Below, piece by piece: positions 21,790 through 32,041 of a DNA stretch of 64,000 nt. Made by a program: the position numbers and the translations under genes. Origin of the DNA: Micrasema longulum (Eukaryota > Arthropoda > Insecta > Trichoptera > Brachycentridae); NCBI GenBank assembly GCA_022494885.1, contig JAGVSM010001341.1:62001-126000 (forward strand), written 5' to 3'. The notes under the pieces are model-generated. The model was not told the DNA's origin. It made no database searches and saw only the letters and a list, made by a program, of their open reading frames with translations. The first letter of the stretch is position 1; the number at the start of each line of letters is the position of its first letter.

Positions 21790-22500
21790 AACTCTATCGT
21801 GGAAATTTGATCGACATTATCTTTAAAACATCAAATATTATTTAACATGATATAAAAATATCCGTTTTATGTCAAATAAAATTTGTTTTATATTTTAAGT
21901 TCAAAGATTATTAATTCAATTACTCTTATCAAAGGACCCTTTACTTATCAACTCTGTTGTGTCAATCAATATTTCCGCGTGTACAATAAAATTTTAGAGA
22001 AGTTAACAGATTGCTTTTTTTGAACCTTACATTTGTGTTATAATTATATTTTTTCTCATCGTGTAACATTACGCGGCGGCATCACGAATGCGCGCGGCAA
22101 AAGTGCGGCATAGTGAGGGAATTATTATACACAGTCCGATGTATTCAAATATGATTCTACGCTCCTTCTGGACTATTCTTAATTCTATGTGCGAGGCGTT
22201 AAAAATCAAAGTACACACATATACTCGTATATTAGCTTTTAACCGCTTTCGTGGTATTAGGGAGAAATAATTTAGAAAATCAATTAGTTTTGTCGTTTAT
22301 TGATAGTTTTCGTTTATCAATAAGAATATTCCTGATGGAATAATATATTTTAACCGAATCGGCAATAGCTTATTCTTCCAACCGTTGCTATACAAGAAAT
22401 ACGATTGTCCGTTGGTCTATGGAGACGTAGCATCGTTATTCTGTTCACAAATCAAAAATCCCACAGCAAAACTAAATTTAAAATAAGAATAATTATCTCT
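21790..22500. other. Non-coding stretch
   Basis: 22065-22260 is GC-richer (GCGGCGGCATCACGAATGCG) and appears single-copy. 22335-22460 resembles 39270-39400 weakly (GGAATAATATATTTTAACCG), which may be an old repeat. No gene is recognised. Confidence 0.35.
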
Positions 22501-22509
22501 CTCTAGTCC

Positions 22510-22765
22510 AAGCATCCACGTAATATAGAAGTCTAGGCATCAACAGGACTTATGACCTGTAATTGGCTAGATTAAGTGGCCATTTTACTCATTGCGTACC
22601 ATTCACCATTTAGCCCACCTTCAAACATCCATATTTATTTAATCTTTCATATGTTGGTGTTTGTGAAGTGAGAGAGCAGAAACCTTTATTTATGCGGGTG
22701 AGATTCATCTAATTGTATTATATCACCTACATACTAGGCAACGCCTGAAAATCTTACTTTTTTAA
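22510..22765 (+). repeat. M1 repeat, near-complete core
   Basis: M1 words in order: GTCTAGGCATCAACAGGAC, TTATGACCTGTAATTGGC, AAGTGGCCATTTTACTC, CATTCACCATTTAGCCC, GGTGAGATTCATCTAATTG and CATACTAGGCAACGCCTGAA. There is no protein-coding frame. Confidence 0.8.
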
Positions 22766-23224
22766 TTTCTTTACTTCTTCATGGATCAGGTGGATTTATT
22801 GTTATTCATCTCTGTTGTAATATGTTAATACATTTACTGTCTTAAAACGGAGAAGCTATCCCTAGTTAAGCAGTTTACAAGACTCACCAGCAAAAAACAA
22901 AATATGCGTGAATGTACAGATTAACAAATTAATAGTGTATATACAGGATAATTATTTTAATTTGTTTCAATTTAATTGTTTGTTGAAATTACCAATAAAA
23001 AAAACAGATTTACATTTTAAAAAAATGCTTTACTTTTATAACAATTTTCTCATTTTTAGCGACAAAAAATTGTGTTCTAATGTTAGCACTCATTTTTTAA
23101 CTTTTTGATATCTATCGTATTCTTCTAGAAGACTTTATTTCAATTTAAAATAAAATGTATACCCACACACAGGCGATGCCTATGTGGGATTTTTTTTGTG
23201 TTAATATAATAGTTTTTTTTATAA

Positions 23225-23735
23225 ACAAATAATACAATCACTAGATCCTCAAATCAAAGACAACTTAAACAAATACATCCTTATACCACCTTCGGACAAA
23301 GGGATTTTGAGTGTTCTGCAATTAACATCTATAACCTACTTGCACTGTCTATTAAAACAATTAGAAATGAGAAAATGTTAAAAAAGGCTATAAAAAAATG
23401 ATAGTGGAGTTGAGTAGAAGTAAAATGGATTGTCTCATTTGCCCAAACCAATATTGAATAAACTACTCCACACATATATGGTAAATATTATGTTTTGTTA
23501 TTTTACTGTACGTATTATAATATAAATAATGTCGGTGTAAATAAATTAAATGTAAACTTAAATACGTAGTGTTTAAAACTTTCTGAACGATTTGTTAAGT
23601 ATCTGTATATTAAGTTTTTTTATTTATTCTCATGTGCAAAAATATTTAAAAAAAGTTTATTGTTAAGTGTCCTCGATACGTATAACCCCAGTGAGGTTAT
23701 ATAATTTTATTATTAATCTTAGATTATAATGGAAA
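23225..23735 (+). mobile_element. LINE-D 3' end
   Basis: ATCCTCAAATCAAAGACAAC ... ATACCACCTTCGGACAAAGG ... AATGGATTGTCTCATTTGCC matches the minus-strand copy at 49400-49620. The UTR ends with TTAAGTGTCCTCGATACG and AACCCCAGTGAGGTTATA. The coding part is broken by stops. Confidence 0.65.
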
Positions 23736-24474
23736 AAAATGCATAAATTAATAAATATACTCGTATATGTTTTTAAATATTTGTATCAAAAAATATTTCA
23801 TCTTTTGCTTACAATGTTACACGACGTTACGCAACTCAACTTCATATGGATTTTTTAACACAGCCTTTGAAGTGTTAAGTTATTATGAAGATTATTTTCC
23901 TTTCTAATATATTATCCTATTATTATTTTTTAATTTTGTTTACTAAATCTAACGTAATATATTGAGACAATAATGAAATAAATAGTCATTGGCTAAAATT
24001 AAAGTTGTTTTATAAATATAAAATGAAGTATCTGCTTTAAATATAAAATTTAACGTTTTAAATCTTATGATATAATATAAATAGTATCCTTTGTGTTTGC
24101 ATAAAGCATTGTATTGTGATACAAAATGCGATCCACATTCTTGCTCCAAACCGTAGCACGGTTTCTAAAGATCGCCTTTCTGAATTGTAAGATTTTATAT
24201 GTAAATGTAACATTTTTATTACATGGCAACCCGATAACGATCGCTTGGAATGTTTTTTTCCTACTTTTTACTGGAGAAATGAAGGATTCCGACAACTGAA
24301 GGAGATCTGAACACATTTCCATAAGACATTAAAGATTGCTATTTTACCCATCGGCATAAAATGACCACGAAAATTCGGAATGGAATATTTTATGTATTGT
24401 TTATGGTGTCTTGCGTAGTTCATTCGAAATGAAAAATAACTATTTCAAATCAATAAAATAGTAAAAATATACAA

Positions 24475-24575
24475 ATATTAACGTTGTTTAAAATTACATA
24501 TGTCTTATTTGCCGATCGGTTTCAAAACAAAAGTGTTTCTTCGTCAAGGCATAAAATAAAAATTAAATTTGAAAT
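24475..24575 (-). repeat. P1 fragment
   Basis: AACGTTGTTTAAAATTAC, GCCGATCGGTTTCAAAAC and GTTTCTTCGTCAAGGCA are P1 words in minus orientation. The hammerhead-like core has a longer loop here. Confidence 0.6.
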
Positions 24576-24584
24576 GTTATTTTT

Positions 24585-24795
24585 ATTATGTCAACACCAA
24601 AGCCGTGAGGTTGACAGGTCCGAATGCGTAGCCCGCTGCAATGTCAGCTCGGACAAGATATTAAACGCCGCGGCGCGCCGTGCATTGGAAGAACTCATTA
24701 CATTTCATCTTGGCATTTTGTGTCGCCCGGGCCCGGCCACCAGCTCTTCGCCAGTGTTCACTATTTTAAATTCCTTCTGTACAAAATAATAGGAT
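24585..24795. other. GC-rich island, unassigned
   Basis: ATTAAACGCCGCGGCGCGCC and CGCCCGGGCCCGGCCACCAG contrast strongly with flanking AT-rich DNA. Two overlapping plus frames are open (to 24789 and 24818), but neither protein is recognisable. It could be an unrecognised exon, a regulatory island or an old insertion. It lies about 3 kb upstream of the receptor exon, in what should be intron. Confidence 0.35.
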
Positions 24796-25079
24796 GTAAC
24801 TCGTGTGTAACCGCTTAGTAAATAACTTAAGAAATTTCTAGGGTATCTTTACTAAAGGGAGTGGAGATACTATCTTTTTTTAAAAAAAAATTATTTAACT
24901 TTTTGTACATAATGTTATTTGTATATTGGCGGGCTTATTGCTAAACGGTAATTTCTTTCAACCAGTTTTATTTTTATAATTCAAGTTACAGAACATATTC
25001 AGTAGAAAAAAGATTAAAAAGCTTAAGATATATAAAAATAGAAATAAGCGTAATAAATTACCTTAAATCAAAACTATTA

Positions 25080-26078
25080 CTCAATGGGAAAAAGAAAAAA
25101 AAGAGGAAAGAGGAAAGGAGGAAAGGAGGAAAGATTAAAGAAGAAAAAGGAGATGTTTCTTCAGACGTGATTTAAAGAGAGATAATGTAGTAACATCTTT
25201 GATGGTGGATGGGAGATGATTTCACAGTCGAGCCGAAATTTTTCACGCAGGTATATTAAAGGAGCGTTAGGACTATGAAGTACATTGAAAAGAAGTGAGA
25301 GGGAGTGATAGTCTCTCAGCTGTCTAATTTTGAGCCATTTCAGTTGCCTAGGATAATCAGAAATGTGGTCATATTTTCTAAGACCAAAAATGTACCTTAT
25401 GCATGTATTCTGAAGTCGTTCAAGTTTATCTAGTTGCTCACAGCTTAAATCAATCATGAAAACATCAGCGTAATCTAGAATGGGTAGTAGTAATGCTTGT
25501 ACAAGGGTGCATATAGTATTGATGGGTAAGCATTTTTGCAACCTTCTAAGTGAGTGCAGACTAAAAAATATTTTGCGGCTTAATCCATTAGTATAAGCTC
25601 GCCAGCAGCGATATTCATCCATTTATACTCTTAGATTTTTTACGGATTTCCTGTATTGAATATTGGTACCATTGACATTAAGAGGATTAAGTGAAGATAC
25701 GTCTAGCTTACTAAGCAATCTTTGACTACCCGCAAACATAATTTGTGTTTTAGATGGGTTTATTAGTAAACCATACTCTTTTGTCCATGTTGACACACAA
25801 TTTAGTGTGTTAGACATAAATTCTATTGCTTCGCTGGTGTTTTCAGGTCTGCAATGAAGATATAGTTGTAAATCATCTGCATAAAGATGATATGAACAAT
25901 TGAGACAATCTGCTATCGGATTGTTAAACAGGGAAAATAGTAATGGTGATAAAACTCCACCTTGAGGTACACCAGCGGTAATATCAACCCATTCCGATTG
26001 ATGATCTGGTGTTTTGATGCACAGTTGTCTAGCTTGTAAATACAATCCGAACCATTTTATAACCGGTTGTGTCATATT
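25080..26078 (-). pseudogene. Jockey/CR1-like LINE reverse transcriptase (LINE-F)
   Basis: Two abutting minus-strand stretches (26075-25623 and 25622-25161) are one frame split by a single TAA at 25623-25625. In order they show VPQGGVLSPLLFSLFNNPIA (RT domain 4), YHLYADDLQLYLHC with the catalytic YADD, WTKEYGLLINPSKTQIMFAG, then LLLPILDYADVFMIDLS and LERLQNTCIRYIFGLRK. About 305 codons survive from the palm to the C-terminus; the endonuclease and RT domains 0-3 are absent. The UTR near 25080-25160 is purine-rich. A second copy of the 3' end is at 54230-54665. It is the best-preserved RT in the window. Confidence 0.9.
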
Positions 26079-26099
26079 TAGTTACACTATCCACGGTTG

Positions 26100-26875
26100 T
26101 ACCCGTCTGACTTCATACTGGGAACGCCTGGCTACAATTGTTTAGAGTACAGAAGAAAGGCGTACTTGCTTATGTATTTTTTCCGATTAATCCGTGGTAT
26201 TACGATCAACATAAGTGTAATGGAGAGTATTCTTTTTTTAAATATCAGTACCGGTCAGAGCAGGTATAAAGGTTATAAACACGTAAATAAGATATTGTTA
26301 TAAATTAAATATTACAACCAGAATTACATTACATTATAAATTTAATATTTTTATTTTAAATGTAATGTAATTATCGAAGTATTACCGAAAGCATAATTTT
26401 AAGTAGAAATAAAGGAAAATGTCACAAAAATGTATCTGATTTAAAATGTTTGTATTTATTTTCAAAAACAAAAAACAAAATTTTGGTTCGGCCACTTAAA
26501 TGTTCAATTTATTAACTTCAAATTATGACAACAAATTTTAGTTCAATACTTAGTCTTTATTGAGATCCTAGATATCTTAGTTTAATCTAAATTTGAAATG
26601 GCGTAATCTGCCGGTCTAAAAGTAATTATGTTTTAGTTACATAAAACTTATAAGTATATTTTTAACGAGAAATACCTTTAAAATTATTGTTTTTATCTAA
26701 TTTATGTTTTTTATTATTGCGCGACAAAAAAAACATTCGTTTTAAAATGGCTAAATCGTATGATTTCCTCATTTTGCGTGCGTTTTACCAAATGACAGCC
26801 TTAAACTCAAATTAGCTCACGGGCACCCATCCTATAATATCGATATTTGCTAACAATATATTGTGGCCTAGTGGT
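26100..26875. other. AT-rich non-coding stretch
   Basis: No gene or repeat is recognised. A 68-codon plus frame at 26097-26303 starts at the LINE-F boundary and has no motif. Confidence 0.4.
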
Positions 26876-26879
26876 GTGA

Positions 26880-27237
26880 TATCGTGCTACAGGAGGATAT
26901 TAAAAATCTCCTAGGTGGACAGAGTCCGAAACGATAACGTTCGAACGATGAATTGAAAAAGATAAAGAGGTACTAAAGACCATAAAGAAAAGAAAACTTG
27001 AGTACTTTGGGCATGTAATGAGGGGCGAAAATTTTAAAATTGTACAAGTCAATCTACAGGGAAGGATTGAAGGAAGACGCAGTGCAGGTAGAAGGCGCAT
27101 CTTTTGACTAAAGAACTTGGGTGACTGGTTCCATTGCCGCACTCAGTTCTTGTTTAGGGCAGCTGCCAACAAGTGAGAATTGTTACGATGATATCCAACC
27201 TCCATTGGGGAGACCAACGATAAAAAGAAGAAGTGGT
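26880..27237 (+). pseudogene. RTE-like LINE C-terminus
   Basis: The plus strand reads CYRRILKIS then a stop, VDRVRNDNVRTMN, shifts frame, and continues EVLKTIKKRKLEYFGHVMRG, IEGRRSAGRRRIF, a stop, LKNLGDWFHCRT and FLFRAAANK. This is the well-known end of insect endonuclease-reverse transcriptase elements (EYFGHVMR, GRR, W...L.DW). The tail is an AAG repeat. It ends 526 bases before the receptor exon. Confidence 0.8.
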
Positions 27238-27269
27238 GTAGTTGTTGTGTTGAAAAGAAGTATAAAAAT

Positions 27270-27525
27270 TGAAATAGTGTAATCAGGCGTTGCCTAGTAA
27301 GTGAAACAATTCAGTCAGATGAATTTCATTCACACCAATAAAAGTTTTACATCAGAAGAGTTAAGGAAATGTTGATGTTCAAACATAGACACAATGGTGA
27401 ACGTAAAACGGTTTGTAAGGTGGCCACTTAAACCAGCTAATGACAGGTTATAGACCCTGTAAATGCATGGACTTGAATATTCCTTTATTGATAATGTTTT
27501 CCCTCTCTGTTGAAATAATTTTAGA
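27270..27525 (-). repeat. M1 repeat in the intron next to the receptor exon
   Basis: AATCAGGCGTTGCCTAGTA, GGTGGCCACTTAAACCAGC, TAATGACAGGTTATAGACC and TTTTCCCTCTCTGTTGAAAT follow the M1 consensus in minus orientation. It ends about 240 bases before the splice acceptor. Confidence 0.8.
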
Positions 27526-27748
27526 TTTATATTTTCGGACCAAATTTTATTAGCAAAAAAATTTCAACACCTACATTAAAAAAAATATGAAAAAAGATTG
27601 TCGGATTAATTAAAACCGTTCCTTTCACAGTGTTTTAATTTTAATTTTAATTGATCCCTTTGCGTGGTACCGTAAGAAAAAAAAATTTGTAAGTTTGTTC
27701 TTTCCAAAAAAACATTCACCTCTTTTGAGATATTTAACAGTAATAAAA

Positions 27749-27763
27749 TGATTTCTTTCACAG
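27749..27763 (+). promoter_or_regulatory. 3' splice site of the receptor exon
   Basis: A short pyrimidine tract leads into TTTCACAG at 27756-27763. The AG at 27762-27763 puts the exon in phase 0, giving VVEDWKFV with no extra residues, as expected at this point of the receptor. Confidence 0.8.
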
Positions 27764-27982
27764 GTTGTTGAAGATTGGAAGTTCGTGTCCATGGTCTTGG
27801 ATCGCTTCTTCCTCTGGGTGTTTACTCTGGCTTGTATTGGTGGTACCTTCGGCATCATTTTCCAGTCTCCGTCTCTATATGACACGAGAATCCCAGTAGA
27901 CCAGCAGCTCTCCGGGATCCCGCTCAGGAAGAACAACTTCATGCTGCCGAAGGACATCGAGAGGATCCAACCGATTAACTAA
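27764..27982 (+). CDS. Nicotinic acetylcholine receptor subunit, terminal coding exon
   Basis: The 72 codons encode the end of a Cys-loop receptor subunit: VVEDWKFVSMVLDRFFLW is the amphipathic helix that leads from the intracellular loop into M4, followed by VFTLACIGGTFGIIFQ (the M4 span) and SLYDTRIPVDQQLSG, then a short extracellular tail ending IERIQPIN and a TAA. The DWK(F/Y)V.MVLDR block and the (Q)(A/S)P(S/T)LYDTR block are hallmarks of insect alpha-type neuronal subunits. FLW at the M4 start argues against the beta1-type (LYIFF). The exact subunit cannot be settled from one exon. The protein acts as a ligand-gated cation channel in the neuronal membrane. It is the only intact host coding sequence here; the upstream exon must lie outside the window, so the last intron exceeds 27 kb. 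Confidence 0.92.
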   Translation, partial: VVEDWKFVSMVLDRFFLWVFTLACIGGTFGIIFQSPSLYDTRIPVDQQLSGIPLRKNNFMLPKDIERIQPIN

Positions 27983-28177
27983 GAAGTCGAATATGATTAA
28001 CAAAAGATTTTTCCGGTCTCAGAAAATATTATTTAAAAAATAATTTAAGTATGGAATGCTAGCCAAACTCCTCGAATAGGTCTTTTTTTATTTATAATCC
28101 AACGCTTTGGTATAAGCTGGTATTTTTAAGAATGGGACATCAAAATCCAATTTAAATGACACTGAGTTACGTGTTGA

Positions 28178-28225
28178 AATAAAATACAATGGAGTTTAAT
28201 TAAAAGAATACATGTTTACAATAAA
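28178..28225 (+). terminator. Candidate poly(A) signals of the receptor gene
   Basis: AATAAA occurs at 28178-28183 and 28220-28225, about 200-240 bases after the stop codon. In this AT-rich DNA the hexamer is common, so these are candidates only. Confidence 0.45.
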
Positions 28226-28229
28226 ATCA

Positions 28230-29150
28230 AAGAATAATTTACTTAGACGAGACTTTGATTCTTAAAGATATTCAGATTGTGTGAAGTATAGATATTAGTA
28301 AAAAATATACCAATCTTAAACACTTAATTACTAAAATACATGTATTTTTTTTTAGTAAATAGGGTCGTTTTACGTTGCATTAGTAATTTTATTTTTAAAT
28401 AAGCAAAAAATTACGACGTTAACGGTATTGATATGTTTTCCGTGTGACGTCAGATAAATTTTCTACAAAAGTTTAAAATATGCATATTTTGAATTACCCG
28501 AAAACGATAATTTTCGCGCCCTGTGCGACAAACGGCACTTTTGGCGCAAAACTTGTACGCTATGTTTAGTAGAAGTGCAGTCCGCTGTCATAACGCGTGA
28601 CGTCACAATGACGTGAACTGCGAACCGTTTTGTATGTTCTCATTTTTAAACCCGAAAATTATAACTGAAAACTTATTTTGATAACACTGATAGTTATATC
28701 ACGAGAATCATGAAAATCCGCTCAAAATATTTATTATATTAAAAAAATTATTACGAAAATTTTACATTATTTCAACTCAATATTAAGATGAGTTATGTCA
28801 TTATTAATCAATTATTCATAATATCTACGATTTAATAATATGTATGATTCTTATTTAGAAACTTTACTGGTCTGTCTTTAAACTGTATTTTTTTTTGTTA
28901 CTTTATCATTGTCGACTGTTTGTTTCTTAAAAATAAATAAATATCGAATTGTGAATTCGATCAAAAATGTTTCATCACTTTCATCTACTTGATATTCCAT
29001 ATGGCTTGATCAAATTAAATAATATATGCAACGTAAAAGCAAACTCAATATCTTAACGAGAGCAGAGATTTTTTGTCGAATGACGCATAACCGTTACAAT
29101 GTTTTTTGAAATTTGGTACTAATTTTAAAATTTGTGAAAAAACGGACGAA
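28230..29150. other. AT-rich 3' flank with TGACGTCA motifs
   Basis: No gene is seen. TGACGTCA occurs at 28445-28452 and 28598-28605, the latter followed by CAATGACGTGAAC. 28495-28640 is GC-richer. The layout (short core flanked by long A/T runs) recurs around 34600-34720 and may be an old MITE. Confidence 0.4.
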
Positions 29151-29640
29151 ACCAATTTTTTTGTTTTTTTACATAAACCTTATTAGCATAAAAAAAACAA
29201 TACATACAATAAAAAAATGGAACACTTAAGGTTGAACTTGCTAAGAAAGAGTCTGGCTCTTGTGTTTGACAAGTTTACAAAATAATATAAAAAAGAAACA
29301 AAAAATGCAAAATAATACAATAAATAAAAAAATTAACAATTTAAAAAATTGAGAAAATTTGACATTAATAAAAAAATAATTAAAAACACAAAATTTATTC
29401 ATGGAGATACAAATTGATATACACAGGCACATATAATACATGCATCTTTATTTTCAAAATGTAATATACAATATTATGATTCAATTGTATTCATTTTTTA
29501 TTCATTTTTAGAAAAAAGGTTCGTTATTTAATTATTTTTTTCACATTGTAAACAATAATTAATAATAAAAATAATGCAACCTCACTGAGGTTACCCGTGC
29601 GGAGGACACTTAGCAATATATTTGTTATTTGACGAGTTAA
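29150..29640 (-). mobile_element. LINE tails (LINE-D type and another)
   Basis: 29575-29630 (ATGCAACCTCACTGAGG, GCGGAGGACACTTAGC) is the LINE-D terminus in minus orientation. 29220-29275 (TTGCTAAGAAAGAGTCTGG) looks like the end of another LINE UTR. A-rich text fills the rest; the 66-codon minus frame there is low-complexity. Confidence 0.5.
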
Positions 29641-30164
29641 ATAATAGGTTAGTAACATTTCTTTTTTTATGTTAACGGTTTATTTTGTTATAACTACATA
29701 AACGACTCACTTAATTTCTATAGTTAGAAAATAATTTATCAAGTTTTAAACGCTTAATTAAGTATGTAAGAAAATTTCTGTCAAATGATAATAATTATAC
29801 TAGATAATTTTAAACATCTTAAGAATACAAATAATCAAATGCTTATTAATTCTTAAGTTATACCTCATTAAGTAGATAACTGGCAATATTTATAAAAAAA
29901 TATAAGATTTTGGAACATGATTTTATATACTTTTTAAAATAAATATGACGCTAGTAAACAAAAATTTTTATGTTATTAAGAGTAGTTTTGGATTCATTAT
30001 AATTTACGTAAAGTCTATTGACTTCATTTTGTTCTTCCAATGTCAATATTATTCCAAATGTGTAAAAAAATGTAAACAATGATTAAAATACTCCAAATAA
30101 ATAATTCAACATTACAAGCTTTACTTATTTCCCCAACTTTTTTTTTTTTTAATTAAGCGGGATT

Positions 30165-30520
30165 TTTTCATTATTTTTATTAAAATAGGGAAATATCAAA
30201 TACTACAATAACCGAAAAAATTGATATTGGGGAGAAACGTTTTCATGTATAACTTTAAAAAATAAAATATAAAAAAATATGTCTCTTGAAAAACGCGACA
30301 TGTTTGGAATTAATAGTTGTGACGTCAAGATTTGTGACGATGTTGTATAAAAATTTGAATGGAAAGGAACAAAGTTGAAAATTAATATGAATTCGTGACG
30401 TATGGGAAATTAGAAATAGTTTTTTATGCTACTATTAAGTAGCAAAAAAAAACTTTTTTTACTGGATGGTATTTCATTTATTACTTTAAAAAAAAAAAAA
30501 ATGTGATATTTCCTTACGTT
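30165..30520 (+). repeat. R4 repeat, copy 1
   Basis: TTGATATTGGGGAGAAACG, ACGCGACATGTTTGGAATT, TTGTGACGTCAAGATTTGTG and TATTAAGTAGCAAAAAAAA match 60175-60600 over about 350 bases. It contains a TGACGTCA at 30320-30327. No coding frame. Confidence 0.7.
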
Positions 30521-30539
30521 CTACACACAATATGATTTA

Positions 30540-30705
30540 TGTGTCCAGGTGGATGAAGAATGCAGCTATGTGTGCGGAATAGAACCAGAATCCTGAACGG
30601 GTGTTTTCGACTCGTTTGCTGCCCTCAGGCAAAAATTATGAAAAAGGAAATCGAATGGAGACAAGTCTGCCTTGTTGTTTGATGGTTGGCACGCTCGCTT
30701 ACCGT
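30540..30705 (-). repeat. R3 repeat, copy 2
   Basis: The minus strand gives NGKRACQPSNNKADLSP, then FDFLFHNFCLRAANESK and TPVQDSGSIPHT before a stop. The peptide aligns without gaps to the other R3 copies. Confidence 0.7.
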
Positions 30706-31015
30706 TCTTGAAGTCATTGTCATCATCATCATCAGCTGTCTGTTGTTCAATGATGAACATAGGCCTCCTTCTTAATTTTCCACCTCCCTCTTAATCTCCT
30801 TACCCTGAGCCAACCGCATCCAATCACCCACAACCCGTCTTATGTTATCAGACCACCTTTTCTGAGGCCTGCCGACACTTCTTCAGACTGTCTTGGGTCG
30901 CAATTCCAAGATTTTTTTAGTCTTTGGTTCTGGCTATATGACCAGCTCAGCTCCATTTTTGGTTGGCAATCCTGTGAACACGTCGGTTCTTAAGGTACTG
31001 TACTCGATTTAGTTT
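30706..31015 (-). pseudogene. RTE/CR1-like LINE 3' end with (ATG)n tail
   Basis: In minus orientation the degraded C-terminus ends with GGLCSSLNNRQLMMM-type text, giving a tail of ATG/GAT units (30720-30737 as CATCATCATC on the plus strand) preceded by ACATAGGCCTCCTTCTTAAT. This is the very common 3' end of insect elements encoding GRP..RW.DD...W. The copy is heavily decayed. Confidence 0.65.
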
Positions 31016-31069
31016 TATATTCAAAACAAATATTTCAAGTCAACCTTCCCGGGGATTCCCACTCAATTT

Positions 31070-31185
31070 CCCTTTTCAGGAATTTTATCTGAGAGCAGCC
31101 ATCGAGTCGAAGACTCCCGTCCAGGAGTCTGGATCTATTTCAAACATATAAATATATTCTTCACCCGTCCGCACATAGATAAATA
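31070..31185 (+). repeat. R3 repeat, copy 3
   Basis: The plus frame reads FPFQEFYLRAAIESKTPVQE and then SGSISNI. With copy 2 it flanks the LINE end at 30706-31015 as an inverted pair. Confidence 0.65.
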
Positions 31186-31514
31186 GCACATACAGAGGAA
31201 GGTGAGTAATTTACTAAATAAAGAAAAGAAAATCAACGCATTGAAAAGTTGACGAAATATTATATTATTGTTCAAACGAAGGTAAAATAATTAATGAAAA
31301 AAGGGATAACTTAACTCTAAAGACTATGTTAAAAAAACCCCTACCAAACGGTGCTGTATCATCATTTTTATGATCTCATATTAACAAAAGTCAAATGAAG
31401 GGAAGGCGCTCTAAAACACAACAGTCATTTTTGAAATAAATTTCCGAGAGCATGTCAGTATTTATTGAATACAATAAAAATAAAAACGGTATCAATCTTT
31501 AGAGTAAATCTTTA

Positions 31515-31905
31515 AGTCATTTATTTTTTTTTTTTTTTTGAAATAAACGGCACTTAGCGCCTTTTATACAATACATAAGTTAAACAATACAATAATTTAC
31601 TTACATGTAAGAAGAGTTAAGCTATAACATTATAAGTAAAATAAAGCATTTCCAAAAAAATAATACTAAGAGTTATTACAAATTAAAAACTCTGAAATGA
31701 TAAACAATGTAAAACATTTGTATGAAACATTATAAAATATTGATAAAAAAATTATAAAGATAACTAATTTGTGCTTACAAACAAAATCAAAGACAAAAAG
31801 AGCCCTAATAAAAAAATCAAAACAATTTTGAACAATACAAAATAAAAAAAAAAACCTTATATTGTTATCCAGAACTTTTAAGTACAAGCTTCTTTCCTAC
31901 CCATG
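31515..31905 (-). mobile_element. LINE 3' UTR
   Basis: A run of 18 T is followed by AAATAAACGGCACTTAGCGC CTTTTATACAAT, the usual minus-strand appearance of an insect LINE tail with poly-A. The rest is A-rich; a 73-codon minus frame is low-complexity. Confidence 0.55.
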
Positions 31906-32041
31906 AAATACAGGAGAAGGAAAGAAGATATATTTCTCACAATAACAATAAAATCATAACATTATTGTATAATATTGAGGGTAAGTAAGCAAACTTATTT
32001 ATTTAAATAAAACAACAGCCAACACGAAAAAAAAAACAATA

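Noticed and set aside
23949..24322. Two overlapping minus-strand frames (66 and 85 codons)
   Set aside because: No motif, overlapping in different frames, AT-rich composition.
27625..27957. 110-codon minus-strand frame opposite the receptor exon
   Set aside because: It is the antisense shadow of the receptor coding sequence, with no independent motif.
29241..29441. Phe/Ile-rich putative membrane protein
   Set aside because: It comes from an A/T-rich LINE tail; the hydrophobicity follows from base composition.
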